Positions 23,651 to 36,060 are shown, numbered from the stretch's first letter. The stretch: 64,000 bases of DNA from Papio anubis (GCF_008728515.1 NC_044986.1:51882855-51946854); one strand, 5' to 3'. The notes: generated from the sequence alone by a model not told the origin. Program-made: numbers and translations.

Positions 23651-26600
23651 TGAACTCTTTGCACCTTTTATCCAGTAAAAAACAGATAAAAGGAGAGTGT
23701 TATTCTAGAAATAGGTATTAAAAAGAGCAAGACCCATCCACTCTGCCCCAATCCTCCTCACCATACTGAGAGAGTCACTTCATGAACTTCTAGAGTTCTG
23801 GGACAAACCTGGGTCACATACAACAGAGAAGTACTCACTGTTTGAAACTCACTGAATGCTACCTATCCAAGGAAGAAAATATATCTACAATTGTCCATAA
23901 TAAACTTGGTATTATCACAACATAAGGTGGGTACATTAATAATAAAAATGCATATTTAGAATTGGATTTGACTATGTCTGCAGGATACCAGTAAATTTCA
24001 AAAAGCAATTGGATAAAGAAAGTCTTAATTAATTACAGGAACCTGGAAAGTGGCAAGTGGTTTGATGGTGAGAGATACTTGAAGGGTCAAATTTAGACAA
24101 CTGTATACAAAGAAGTCTGGAAAAGAAACAATCATTTGAATGTCATAGGAGTGGGGTGAAAGTGTGTGGATTTTAGTGTCTTGGGTCAGTGATCACAGAC
24201 AATTTCTACCACAGAAGTGGAATTAAATATCCAGTTGTATAATGCTTACACAAGGAGCCTCAGAACAGAGTAAACATGGTGGTGGGAATGGAGGTTCTAG
24301 ATGGGCCCCAAAGTGTGTCTCTCTCAAAATTCCTTCTCTGAATTCCAAGTGTTAAGAGGAGGTGCCCAGGGCACTGAACTTTCTGAAGAAGCTTTGCTTG
24401 CTCTGGACCTCTCAAACCTAATAGCCTTCTGTGTAACTTTTCTGTGTAGGGGACATGAAACTTCCCAAATGTGACATATATTCAACATATAAAAAGGCCT
24501 ACTAAGTTCTCTAGCTTTCTCTTAGTGCGTTGAAGATGTAGGGTACAATAAACTGTCCTTCATTCAGAGTGAGTGTTCTAGCATGGTTCATACCTTGAAA
24601 CTTGAGAATCTTTACTAATGTGGTTCACCCTGAATCTTTGCACGGTTACCACCCAACTACTAGAATTCATGTGTCTTGCCAGAGAATCTGGAGTACGTGC
24701 CATTTTCTACTTTTCAGGTGCACTTATGTGGAGACCAAATGATCTCTTGTGAAAGAGAGTGGGATACTGAGCAAAGGAATGGAGCAAAGCCATGAAATGA
24801 ATTACTGACCTTTCCAAGTGAAGGTTAATTTGCATTGTCCTATCTCATGAGAATTAAAAATGACATACTGGCTAAATAGTTTAACACATGCCAAGTCTCA
24901 GAAGTTGTGTTGAGCTATTCCAGTGAAAATACTACATCCAGCCTAGCTGCTGTGACTAGGCTAACAAATAGTTAACTGTGGCTCACTGCCATGCAAAATG
25001 ACCCATCTGGCTTTTACTGGGATTGGGATGATAAATTGAATAGACATAAGATAGATACCACTAATTTACCCTCCTTTAAGTCTTTTTGTGTGGCATTAAT
25101 CTCTTCCAGTCTACATAGGATGAAACATGGTTTCTAATTTACTTACCTGGCTAAAGACAGGGTCAGTTCAGTAGCTTCCAATTAACCATTCTTTTTTAGT
25201 ATATCTTATTCCATAGATTTGGGAACCAGTATGATTATTCTGTAAAATGCTAACTATACTCTTACTGATTATAAACATAGGGACCACAAGAATGATTGAA
25301 GGGTATCAGGGCAGCTTATTCTCATTTCAATATGAATTTTTGTCTTCCCATAAGTTCACTCTAACAGGGTTTATGATGGGACTGTTTTTCTGTTGGTGTC
25401 AGTGTCTGCTCAGAACCTGTATTCAGTACGCCTTGTAACAGCTGTATATTTCTTTTTCTAGAGTGGACAGTTATTCCAGAAAATGGTCATAGCTCTCATT
25501 GATGAAAGTATTAGTGAATTTGTTATGATGTATACTTTCTGAGGCATTGCTGGGGCTTTACTTAAGGTGTCTAAGCCTCTCTTTCCATGTCTGGCCTCTA
25601 AGTCTGAGTACTAGTTTAAGCCTGGAAAACTGAAAAATAAATTCTGATTTTCTACTATTATGGATAACATTGGCCTTCTGTTCAACTACTTTTGAGATTT
25701 TTCATGTATCTAAGTCAAGCAATGTCCTTCCTGACTGTCATCTAGCTCACCCATAGTACAATATAGATTTATTAGACAACACTCCTGACCCTGTGGTTTA
25801 AGGTCTTGTGATTGCCATGTTGACCTTGCTTCTCAATACCCTATCATGTCACTTTGTCTCAGTTAAGTAGTTACCTGTCTTATGCTATTTTGGAATGTTA
25901 CAATTGCCACTGGCTACAGAATCATCCCTTAAGAGCAACTCTGGCCTGCAGAAGAGAGCAACCATTATCTTTATAAACAACATTGGTGACTGCTCTACTT
26001 AGTAAATTATTCATTGCTTTGGTAAAGAGTGTGTCCTTTGGCTCTTCCTGAATAATTTAGTAAGTTGGTAGATTCTCTGATATTATGAAATATATCTATT
26101 GCAACAGACTCACCTCTCTAAGCTTTTTGACAATTTCTCCCACACCCTGACAAAGTATTTACAGCATTTCTGCCCCATTCATGGTAAGCCATCATGTATC
26201 CACACTTCAAAGATACACTCAGCAGTGCATGAGAACGAGCTCCAAGTGCCTTGCCTGGAAATTCAGTCATAAAGCACAGAAGAGAATTCCGTCCATATTC
26301 TTCCTGGCCTTATATCACCTAATCCCAATTCCAGCATCTTCAAAATAAAATTCTAAGCACATTCTCTGAGGTACTGTAACTCCTTGGTAGAACATTTTAA
26401 CCTTCTCCCTTACCAAATCTAAAATAGTACTTTCTATGTGACATGCTGATATTTGACCCCTATTTTTTTCTTTGGATTAAATAAGTAAAGGTAGGGGTAA
26501 CTGCAAGAAATGAATGCTCATTTAACACTATATTTACCCCATTCTCTGAGTTAATCTTTGTCTAACCCAAGCCTAGCTATTCTTTCCTTCACATCATAGA

Positions 26601-28690
26601 TGACACTGGTAGTACACAAATATCTCCACAGATTTTTGAATTATTGCTGACTACATACTCTTGAATAACAGGGGTATTGCATTATCATATGCATCCTCCT
26701 CCATCTTGATTCCATAATAATTTAACATAGGTCAGAGTATTAGCAATAGTGATGCAATGATATGGGAAGGGTGATCGCTTCCCTAAACCCACCAGCAGTA
26801 AGATTGTTGTTGCCATTTAGCTGTCTGGTGACCAATTCCAGAATTGCATCCTGAGTATCTACTTCATAGGATCGATTCTGGCACCAAATGTGCCTGCAGT
26901 ACAGAAAGCAAACTTCACTCAGGTGGTCATAGAGCCCAGGCAAAGAAATATTTATATTGGCTGCTAAGAGTTGAGACTGTTGAAGTGAAGAAGTAGGCAC
27001 ATAAAGGTAGGGCACCGGTGCTTCTGCTGCATGAGTCTCTGCTCCTAGGCCACTATAAGATAAGAAAAACTTCTCAATTTTACATCCTTATTTCACAGAA
27101 ATAGGAATATGTCTTTAAACTTTATTTCTGAAAGCTTTGCATGAACAGTTAACAAAATGAGTGCAAATAACATTGACCAACTAGGAAAGACAAACATATA
27201 CACAAACTTATAAATAATATTTTTACTAGTCTTCTTTTAAATGTAAACTGTCTTCCACCCCTGGTTTGTATTTCTTGGATTCCAACAGCATCAGGTGTTC
27301 ATATAAAATTAGACAGACATTGCCCTGGGAGAATTTGGTTGGAACTGTGGCCATATCTGGTGGTTTTCTGATTCTCCTGTTTTCCACTTCTTAGATTTCC
27401 TTATAGGTGTAGATTCAATATTTTCTTTCAGGACCTGAGTTATGGTGAGTTATTGTTATGTAGTAACTTCTGTTATGCTTGCTACCTGCATACACACAAG
27501 ATTTGAACCAAGAAGGCAGGAACAGAGCAACGCACACTGTACAGGACTTGTCCCAAGAAAATTACATTGTCATATTTCTTTTGTAACTTTGTTAAAGTCA
27601 CATGTTTCAAGGTGAAATATTTAGTAGTGAAGTGTGACACCTCCAGGAATCCCTCCACCCACGCAGCAATCAGGCCGGCACTGCTCTACTTGTGCTACAC
27701 AAATACACTTGAATATTTCCAACAGCTATGCCATTCCTCTATTCCAACAACTTTCTTACTCAGGTTTACCCATATTCCTATAAACTAGTTTGCCTTAGTT
27801 ATCTCCTTTACCAATTCAAAGCTGAATGGTAAAAACCACAGCTATTCTACCTAGAAAAATAATTGTCATCACTAAAATAAATAATGTCTTCTTACTAAAA
27901 CTACTACATGTCAATATGAGCTACTTATGTACATTTTATTTGTAAATTTAAAAATCATTTTCTCCTTTGAACTTTTTTGTAATTATTGGAGTTATCTTAC
28001 AATATGTATGTATGTCTTGATTATTAGGTCAAAATAATAAAGTTTATTAACTTTCCTAGAGGATCAGAAATTAATTCCATTTTGACCATCAGCTTTTTAT
28101 AATCTATGCTATTATGATGAGCCTAGACTACTTATTTAAAACCCAAGCCTTCTCTTAGCTATTCAGTAGCAGAAGGTAATGTTCTTCAAAGGGAATACAT
28201 ACATATTTTGACTGAAATATTGAAACATATTGCAGAAAGGTGCTAAAGGAATAATTTCTTCATAGCTAACTGTATTTTCAAGATGGTTCCCTTTCCAGAA
28301 TTTTTTCAAGATTTCACAAGTTTTCATACCCTACCTATGTAGTGCTTACTTTCTGCCAGAACAGCTTCATCGGTAGGAGTGGACAGAACAAAGTTGTGAC
28401 AGAGAAGTTACACTGAGTCTATTTGTTGACCACAGTTTATTTCCCAACATTCATAGATCTCACATCTGTGCATATCAACTTTTTGTGCACATCAACCCTC
28501 ATTATCAATGTATCATGCCTATGCTATCAGTTTTCATTGATCTCACATCCTACTGCAGTTAACATCATAAACAACATTTAGACAAAACAATTTGAATATG
28601 CCTGAGAGCTCTTTGATGTTACTGAGGAATTACCCTGGTCTGTTTCCATAGAATAAAATGTTACATAGGGTGTGCACTATGAAAGAAATG
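23651..28690. other. Long region without a recognised gene or repeat
   Basis: Five kilobases that I could not assign. Composition is more balanced between about 24250 and 27100 than elsewhere, and much of it has the texture of old interspersed repeat. A minus-strand frame of 91 codons at 26740-27015 (begins MPYLYVPTSSLQQ) has no motif I recognise. An antisense remnant of an old retroviral element is possible but unproven. The remainder (27100-28690) is ordinary AT-rich sequence. Confidence 0.4.
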
Positions 28691-28699
28691 CAATGTGCT

Positions 28700-28850
28700 T
28701 TCCAGTATGACAGGACCAAATTAAAATTTGGCTTGAACACTGCCAACTTGTTTGAACTTTTGAAAACTGCATAATCACTTCGAGCTTCAAAATTCTACTC
28801 GATAGAATGGGAATTTGATTGTTGTGATAATTAAACATAAGTATTTGAGT
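28700..28850 (+). mobile_element. Possible MIR SINE, strongly diverged
   Basis: The end, 'gatagaatgggaatttgatt' followed by 'gttgtgataattaaacataa', resembles the MIR segment that normally reads as an ATGGG...GTTGTGAGGATTAAAT pattern. The upstream part matches poorly. Confidence 0.35.
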
Positions 28851-28894
28851 AGATTGATTGTTTTATATTAATTATGCATTTAATGGTTACAGTA

Positions 28895-29144
28895 TTAGCT
28901 CTGTATTGTTATTTAACATATTACTGCAAACTTAGCTTCCTAAAACAACACATTTATTTCAAAATTACTCAAAATTACTGTGGGTCAAGAGTCTGGGCAT
29001 GGCTTAACTGGGTCCTCTATGTAGGATCTCAGATGGCTGCAATCAGGTTATTAGCTAGTTTGTGTCCTCATCTGGAGACTGGATTTAGGATTAATCCACT
29101 TTAAATCTAATTTAGTTTGTTGGCAGCAAGATGAAGTCTTATAC
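28895..29144 (-). mobile_element. Old MLT1-type LTR, antisense
   Basis: Reads 'cttcctaaaacaacacattt', 'actgtgggtcaagagtctgg', 'gcatggcttaactgggtcct', 'tcagatggctgcaatcaggt', 'cctcatctggagactgga' and 'ttgttggcagcaagatgaag'. This is the order seen in reverse-oriented MLT1-type MaLR LTRs. Partial. Confidence 0.6.
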
Positions 29145-29188
29145 AACTTACTGTAATGACAGAAGGAACTTACTATAATGACAGAAGG
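29145..29188. repeat. 22-base tandem duplication
   Basis: Two adjacent copies of a 22-base unit beginning aacttactgtaatgac (29145-29166 and 29167-29188), differing at one base (g/a). It lies at the end of the MLT1-like segment. Confidence 0.9.
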
Positions 29189-29615
29189 AATATCTCATCA
29201 TCTTTGCCATATTCTCTTAACTAGGTGCAAGTGACAAGTAACTCTGCCTCTAAAGAGGAGGTAGTTATACAAAAGCAAACACTAGGCAAGTAAAAATTAC
29301 AGGGTTACCTTAGTGTCTTACACAGTAAATAAGTTATTACTTCTCCAAGTCCTAGATTTCCTGAGCTTTTAAAGCCCTTTTGGCAATGATTTTACAGAAC
29401 CAGGTCTTAGATTCTTGCTGATAAAATTTCTTTCAGTGTATGTCTCTTAATGAAAAATGAATGTGTGATTTTTTGTTTTCCAAAGGGTTCTTATATATAA
29501 AAATCATTTCCAATAGCTTATGAAGTATGACTTCAATTTCTTCGTTAGGTCTCAATACTAGAAAACATCAAATTCCCAATTCTGATAATCAGATGTTCTT
29601 CTAGCCGCATATATG
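29189..29615. other. No recognisable feature
   Basis: Ordinary AT-rich sequence between an LTR remnant and a TA-rich microsatellite. Confidence 0.45.
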
Positions 29616-29619
29616 TTTC

Positions 29620-29845
29620 TCTAATATAATCATATATGTATATACATATAATCATTACATTTAACACATCATATTAATCAAAAGATAGCCTGAGGAAATA
29701 TTATGTGTATATATGTATATGTGTATATGTGTGTATATATGCACATATATAAATACAAATATATATGTGTATATATACACACATAAAAATATGTATTTAT
29801 ATATTATGTATATATATACACACACATATATATAAATTGCTAGTA
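29620..29845. repeat. TA/TG/CA-rich compound microsatellite
   Basis: Imperfect tata, tgta and caca units in blocks (for example 29703-29745 and 29758-29835) interrupted by short AT-rich unique sequence. Several blocks are self-complementary. Confidence 0.85.
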
Positions 29846-29874
29846 GATATATTAAAAATTATGTAACACCTTTG

Positions 29875-30283
29875 GTTATCATATGAATACATATTTAGAA
29901 CTACAGTGAAATATCAGTATATACCTATCAGAAAGGTTAAAATTAAAAAAAGATAAGAAGACAGATAATACCAGGGCTTAAAAATATATGAAATGACGGG
30001 CGCGGTGGCTCACGCCTGTAATCCCAGCACTTTGGGAGGCCGAGGCAGGCGGATTACAAGGTCAGGAGATCGAGACCACGGTGAAACCCCGTCTCTACTA
30101 AAAATACAAAAAGTTAGCCGGGCGCGGTTGTAGGCGCCTGTAGTCCCAGCTACTCGGGAGACTGAGCCAGGAGAATGGCGGGAACCCGGGAGGCAGAGCT
30201 TGCAGTGAGCCGAGATCGCGCCACTGCACTCCAGCCTGGGCGACAGAGCCAGACTCCGTCTCAACAACAAACAAACAAACAAA

Positions 30284-30314
<31 letters not shown>

Positions 30315-30980
30315 TATATATGAAATAACTAAAATTTTCTTATATTCCTTATGAGAATGTAGTGAAACTACATCAGAACATTTTAATGGTATTAACTTAG
30401 GCTAATTCTATGACACATGCTAATTTTATGACCAAAAATCCCACTCTTAGATACACAGCAAAGAAAAAAAATGAGCATGCATGCCTATTAAAAGATAAGT
30501 GAAACAATGTATTTTTAATAATTTTATTAATAATAACCCCAACTTGAGAATAACCCAAATGAACATAAATAGACAAATGAAATACAATGCAATAAATAGC
30601 AATTAAAAATATCAAACTACTAATATGAATAACAGTTGCAAATCAAAATTTATTATCCTAAGTGAATGACACCAGGCAGAAAAGAGTAAATACTAATAAT
30701 TTATATGAATTTCAAAAGAGGATGAAGTCTTGATAAATAGCATAAAATAATGGTAGATGTTCAAATGAATGTTTGTGTTTTTGTTTTTGTTTCTGAGGCA
30801 AGTATTAACTAGGAAGGGTCATGAGGCAGTTTCTGGGAACCTGGACTTTCTATGTGTTGATATGGATTGTGATGACATGGCTATATACATACATAAAACA
30901 TACTCAAGCTGTATACTTAAGAATCACACAATTCATAAACGTTATAGCTTATATGTTACACTGCAATAAAAATGAAAGCA
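29875..30980 (+). mobile_element. L1ME/L1M4-age LINE 3' end, sense, split by an AluY
   Basis: Before the Alu: 'actacagtgaaatatcagta' and 'ctatcagaaaggttaaaatt', the terminal ORF2 segment. After it: 'aaaaatcccactcttagatac', 'gaataacccaaatgaacataa', 'taagtgaatgacaccaggcag', then the 3' UTR ('aggaagggtcatgaggca', 'tggattgtgatgacatggct', 'gctgtatacttaag') and the end 'gcaataaaaatgaaag'. The AluY (29995-30315) is inserted in the middle. Strongly diverged and non-coding. Confidence 0.78.
29995..30315 (+). mobile_element. AluY with 12-base left-arm deletion (Yd-like), sense
   Basis: Full-length young Alu. In the left monomer 'gagatcgagaccacggtgaa' lacks the 12 bases that normally separate 'gacca' from 'cggtg', the hallmark of the AluYd lineage. 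The tail has become (CAAA)n, then (TA)n, then (CA)n. An exact 11-base target-site duplication (atatatgaaat) lies at 29984-29994 and 30316-30326. Minus-strand frames starting MCVCVC... are translations of the tail plus antisense Alu and are not genes. Confidence 0.92.
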
Positions 30981-31880
30981 AACATGCATATGGCTACAAG
31001 AATGTGGGGATTAGCCTTAGGTTTAGGCGGACTAGGCTCTTACGCGATCTTCTTTAAAAATAATCTTTGTTCTACCTTGACTTTTGTTACCAAATCTTGA
31101 ACTAGGTGAATTCTGAAATCTTCAACTATTCTGTGTATGGACTAGGGAGTACCTAAACACATATGAAACCTTTTTAGAGTTCTACTATTATTACTACTCA
31201 CAAAAAGTTTAAATGTGGCAATTTCACTAATTCTACATTTTACTGAGTTTTATATTTTGCTGATGAACAATGTAAACACAAAACTTCCCTTACCCCATAT
31301 TATTCCACTTTCAAAATTATATATATGGAAAGATGTATATTCTTATAACTGACATTTTGAATTGGAAGAGACAATAATTGCTAAATTCCTTTTTGTCCCT
31401 ATTTTAATGACATCTCCTAGCAAAACTTCCTGGTTACATTTTCTGCTCTATAAAAAGAGTAAGGACTTAGAAATCCACAATATGATTGACACTTACTTAC
31501 CAATATATCAAGATAACCAGTACAACTTATCACACCAATGTGTTTTTATAGTCTTTAGTTAATTAAATGGTAACTAAGACCATGTAATATACAGTCAAAG
31601 AGGTTTAGCTATAGACGTGTCTAATCATGAAGTCATATTTTTAAATCCTCACTTCAGAGGATTTTTTAGCTACCTTACTATTATATTCACCTTATTTCTC
31701 CATTATATTTTGTATAAAAACTATTGATAACATTTAAAGCTAATACTTTAAAATAAATGTTTATACCTTTGATGGTCTGAGAATTCAGTTAAAAGCTTTG
31801 ATTTAAAATACATTTTAGGCAATAGTGGAATTTATCAGATATTTTATTCAACTGTTTGAAATTAAGATACATCACAAAAA
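30981..31880. other. No recognisable feature
   Basis: AT-rich sequence downstream of the L1ME end; no repeat, RNA gene or coding signal seen. Confidence 0.5.
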
Positions 31881-31884
31881 TTTG

Positions 31885-32135
31885 ATATTGTGTCATCCAT
31901 AAAAGCTAATCATATCTCTTCCTTTGTAAAAGTATTTCAGTGGCTGTCACTGGTCTGGTGGTAAAGTTGAAACTTACTATCATGTCTTAGAAGTATGTTC
32001 TTCCCTTATATAATTGAGTCTCTGCTGCCATATCCAGCCTCAACTCACACGGCTCCTAAATCTTACTACTATGTTTAGCGTTTTTATTGTTTTCAATTTC
32101 CTAAACATAGGCTTTTATGTTGCTTATGGATATTT
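31885..32135 (+). mobile_element. L2 LINE fragment, sense
   Basis: Contains 'gctaatcatatctcttcctt', 'gtatttcagtggctgtcact', 'ggtaaagttgaaacttacta' and 'gctgccatatccagcctcaa', diverged forms of the L2 segment that describes a CTCC-rich 'tcatgtcactcc...aaaatccttcaatggct' order. The 3' end is not reached. Confidence 0.5.
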
Positions 32136-32227
32136 GGATATTGTAACGACATTATAGTCTATTTTAGAATTTTTTTTCAAATATGGCAATTATGATACTA
32201 TATTAGAGTCTTGAAAATAATACAGTT

Positions 32228-32520
32228 GGCCAGGTGTGGTGGCTCACACCTGTAATCCCAGCACTTCGGAAGGCCCAGAAGGGCGGATCACGAGATCAGG
32301 AATTCAAGACCAGCCTGGTCAACATGGTGAAATCCCATCTCTACTAAAACCACAAAAATTAGCTGGACATGGTGGCGCATGACTGTAAATCCAGCTACTC
32401 GGGAGGCTGAAGCAGGAGAATTACTTGAACCGGGATGTGGGAGGTGGAGGTGGCAGTGAGCCCAGATCGCACTGCTGCTCTCCAGCCTGGGCTACAGAGC
32501 AAGACTCCGTCTCAAAATAA
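32228..32520 (+). mobile_element. AluS-type, sense
   Basis: Full-length Alu from 'ggccaggtgtggtggctcac' to 'gcaagactccgtctcaaaa', with a short (AAT)n tail. Moderately diverged ('gcacttcggaaggcccagaa'). Confidence 0.92.
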
Positions 32521-32804
32521 TAATAATTATTAGAATTATAGAGTCAAATTATACTATGCAAGAAAATGGAGTAGAATCAAAGAGCATTTTATTGTCATAT
32601 CCCTAGCCATATGCCTATTTTCGAGAAAACATTTTTATATTTTTTCCAGCCTTTCACATTATTATAAACATACGCAAAAGAAAAAAACTGCATATAAATG
32701 TCTTTCCATTGATCTACTGATATTAACAAATATTTCAACAGTTTAAAATATATCTGATTTCTGAATATAATTTTTTTCCCCAGAAATGAAGTAAAAAATA
32801 AAGA

Positions 32805-32930
32805 AGCAACAAAGCTCTCTCACTTCCTAGCTCTCTGATCTTGGGCAAATTAAAAGCTCTTTAAGCTTCAAGTTTTCCATGTATAAGATCAGACAATAAA
32901 AGGGTTGTGAAATGAACACTCGGTGGATAA
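32805..32930 (+). mobile_element. MIR SINE, sense
   Basis: 'ctcacttcctagctctctgat', 'cttgggcaaattaaaagctc', 'ttaagcttcaagttttccat', 'taagatcagacaataaaagg' and 'gttgtgaaatgaac' follow MIR core order from the conserved CTTGGGCAA box to the 3' segment. Confidence 0.65.
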
Positions 32931-33270
32931 AATTTCAAATTAAAGTAAGTTAATTAGATTTCTGGCTTCCACATACGTTACAGATGTTACTCTGTCCTCA
33001 TAAGAAAGATTGAAGGCAGAATGACAGACGGGACCCGAGAAAGCCATTCCCATGGTGCATGCCTGGGGAAGCAGAACATCAGTTTCTGAGGAAAGACACA
33101 AAAGTCCATGCAGATTGTATTCTTCTATATTACTTATGGAAAAAAGTAAAAGTCTTACCCTGTGGAAAAAGAGGAGCCAATGATGTTGCTGTAGGAGAGA
33201 ATGGAAGTAAATAATGATAAATGTGGCAATACTCAAAAAAGCATAACAATGTGAAATGTCCATACCCCTA
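32931..33270. other. Unassigned segment with a 107-codon minus frame
   Basis: A minus-strand frame (32940-33263, begins MDISHCYAFLSIATF) spans the segment, but its translation shows no motif I recognise. The plus strand merges into L1M from about 33275. It is probably old repeat or unique non-coding sequence. Confidence 0.35.
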
Positions 33271-33274
33271 AAAG

Positions 33275-35334
33275 TAGAGATCTAAAATATATGAAGCAAA
33301 ACCAATAAACTGCAAAGAGAAATAGACAAGTTTACAAAATTTATATATCAGTTTTTCATAGACTTGGCAGATAAAGTACAGGGCATATTAGTAAGTATAA
33401 AGAAGTAAACAGCACTGTCAAACAACGTGATTTACCCAACATCCTGAAATGCTCTATAGAAACAGAGATTATGTATTATTTTCCAGGGCCCATGTGTTAT
33501 TCATCCAGGTGGATCATATCCTTGGTGACACAGAAAAACAAGCTCAAAATACTGAAAGCTCATGAAACTGTATTATTGGGGCATAATTAAATAGCATTCG
33601 GTAACAGAAAGATATTTGGAAAAAAAAAAACCCAACTATTTAGAAATTAAGAACATACATCTAAATAACCAGTGGATCAAAGAGAGAGTCAAAAGAGATT
33701 CTGTAAAATACAATCTGTAATGAAGATAGTTATTTGAAAATATCAATAAAATTTATAGACTTCTAGCTAGACTGACAAAAAGAAAAAAGAAAAAAAGAGA
33801 AGACAAAAATGCAAACAATATTTTAAGAAAGAAAAGGCTATAAAAGGAATATTAAAAGGCTATTAAACAAATATTTTAACAAAATTCTATGTCCTTAAAT
33901 TTGACCAATTAGATTAATTAGAAACTTTTTTTAAAGTAAATAAACTACAGAAAATTTTCCAAGAAGAAATAGAGAGAGTAACTTTGCATCTGCTAAAAAA
34001 AATTGAATTTGTTGTTAAAAAATACAACCAAAGAAATCTCAATATTCATGGAGCTTCTTGCATAATTCTACTAAATAGTGAAGAAGTTATATCAATCTGA
34101 CACAATCAGTTCTCCAATAAAGAATGAAGGGACTACCTTCAAAATCACTCACTTTAATTAGGGTATAGTTAATACAACCTAAAACCCAATATGGATATTA
34201 CGATAAAAGAAAACTATAGATAATTATCATGAACATAGATACAACCAACTTTAACAAATTATTAGTAAATCAAATCCAGGAACATATGAAATTGATAATA
34301 TATCTTGACCAGTTTTGGTTTATCTGGTTATTAAACATTGATTCAAAGTTGGAAAATCATCCAATGTAACTCACCATATCAGCACACTAAAGGAAAAAAA
34401 GATAATCTTAATAGATGTAGTAAAAGCATTTGACAAAATCTAACATCCAATTATAATATAGAACTTTCAGAAAACCAAAAATAGAGGAACATGTTTTCAA
34501 TCTGAGAAAGGATATCTTAAACAAACAAATTAAAAACTGTAGCTCACACACAGTTCTACATAATGTTTCCACATATTGCTGAAAAACTGGGTTTTCTCTC
34601 TCTAAGTTTGGAAAAAAACAAGGATATCAACTATCACAATTCCTACATAGTATCATACAGGAGGTCCTAACAAATGCAATAAAGCAAGTAAAGAAATAAA
34701 ATACATACAGGCTGGAAAGGAAAAACATATAATTATATCTATTTGTAAATATCAAAATTGGGTAGAAATTAGTGAATAACCAACAAAATGCTAACAAAAC
34801 TAATGAGTTAAACAAGTTTTCAGAATTCAAGGTTAATATGAAATGTTAACATTTTTATCCTACTAATGAACAATCAGAAACTGATTCTAGAAAAAAAGTA
34901 CCATTTACTGTAGCATTATTAATCATGAAATGCTTAAGTATAAATCTCCTAAAATACATGTAACATATGTAGATTTTAGTTGTGTTCATCTGGACCTACA
35001 CTATATATTTAAGCAATCCCAATAAAAATTCCAAAAGAACATTTGAAGGAATTGACTATATTTGCATGAAAAGTCAAAGAAGTCAGTAAAGTCAAAATAG
35101 TTTTGAAAAGTAAGAACAGAGCTAGACGACTGTTGATAGTTGACTTCAAATCTGTAGTAATCAAGACAATATTTTATTGAATAAAAAAGAGGCATAGGAA
35201 ACAATGCTAAAGAATAGAATGCCCTAAAATACATACGTGTGGTTATTCGATTTCTTTTCGAAAGCCAAAGACAAATAGAAAAGGGGTATCTTTTTGATAA
35301 TTTATGCTGGAGATATTAGATATCCCTAGGTGCA
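33275..35334 (+). mobile_element. Old L1M LINE, sense, ORF2 region (first part)
   Basis: Colinear with L1 ORF2. The endonuclease end is present ('gaaatagacaagtttacaaa', 'ggtggatcatatccttggtg', 'gtaacagaaagatatttgga'). Then comes 'cttctagctagactgacaaa', then the reverse-transcriptase region ('gtagtaaaagcatttgacaa', 'caggaggtcctaacaaatgc'), then 'caatcccaataaaaattcca' and 'ctgtagtaatcaagacaata'. Stops and indels are everywhere. It is interrupted by an MLT1 LTR at 35335 and resumes at 35705. The minus-strand open frames here are shadows. Confidence 0.85.
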
Positions 35335-35704
35335 GTGGTTATCAAATATATATGTAGTAATCCTTGTATACTCCCTCCTCCCTCCTTCAAATGGGAGGCT
35401 AATTCATCTATCCTTGAGTGCTGTCCGCACTTAATAATTCACTTTCATCAAGTCAAACGCTGTGGAAACGAAGGTCTGTGTCATCTGTTACTACATTATA
35501 CTAGGCATTGCTGCTTTCTCATCAGTCTGTCTCTTAGATCATTTGGTCTTGGAGATTCCCTTAACATGTCATGAGGACATTAAAACAGCCCTATGAAGAT
35601 TTCCATGTGGCAGAATAGAGACCACGTTGCAACATCAATGTGAGTGCTTAGAAATGGATCCACGGCAAGTGATAACTAAATTCAGCATGCAAAACAAACA
35701 AACA
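35335..35704 (+). mobile_element. MLT1-type MaLR LTR, sense, inserted in L1M
   Basis: Contains 'taggcattgctgctttctca', 'aacatgtcatgaggacatta', 'cagccctatgaagatttcca', 'gtggcagaatagagacca' and 'gaaatggatccacggcaag', the middle and 3' part of an MLT1-type LTR. It splits an otherwise continuous sense L1M, so it is younger than that L1. Its end carries a CAAA-rich patch (35692-35717). Confidence 0.72.
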
Positions 35705-36060
35705 AAAACAAACATGGTTTACAACTCTCCAATAACATTAAATACTGTATAAACTTAACCATTTGATCCTGCAGTTCCTTCTCTAGGTATTTACTTAAAT
35801 AAAACAAAAGCTGTTGTTCATACAAAAACTGTAAGCAAATGTTTATAGTGGCTTTATTCATAATCGCAAAAAACTGGAAAGAGCTGAAATGTCCCTCAAC
35901 TGGAGAATGGATAAACGTAGTATAATCTTAGCAGTAAAAAGGAATGAACTATTGACAAATGAAACAATGACTGAATTGTAAGTACATCATGCTAAGTGAA
36001 AGAAGACAGACTCAAAACACTACATATTATATTATTTCACTCACATGTCATCAGGGGATA
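35705..36060 (+). mobile_element. Old L1M LINE, sense, ORF2 end (second part)
   Basis: 'tgcagttccttctctaggta', 'tatagtggctttattcataa', 'tgtccctcaactggagaatgg', 'agtaaaaaggaatgaactat' and 'gctaagtgaaagaagacaga' give the terminal ORF2 segment of an L1M, colinear with the part before the MLT1 LTR. Confidence 0.85.

Noticed and set aside
29620..29845. TA/TG/CA blocks considered as a regulatory or satellite array
   Set aside because: Ordinary compound microsatellite next to L1 sequence; no higher-order unit.
30010..30315. Two minus-strand frames beginning MCVCVC
   Set aside because: They translate the CA/TA Alu tail and then antisense Alu; no gene.
32940..33263. 107-codon minus-strand frame
   Set aside because: No motif, partial overlap with a repeat boundary, and no supporting gene signals.
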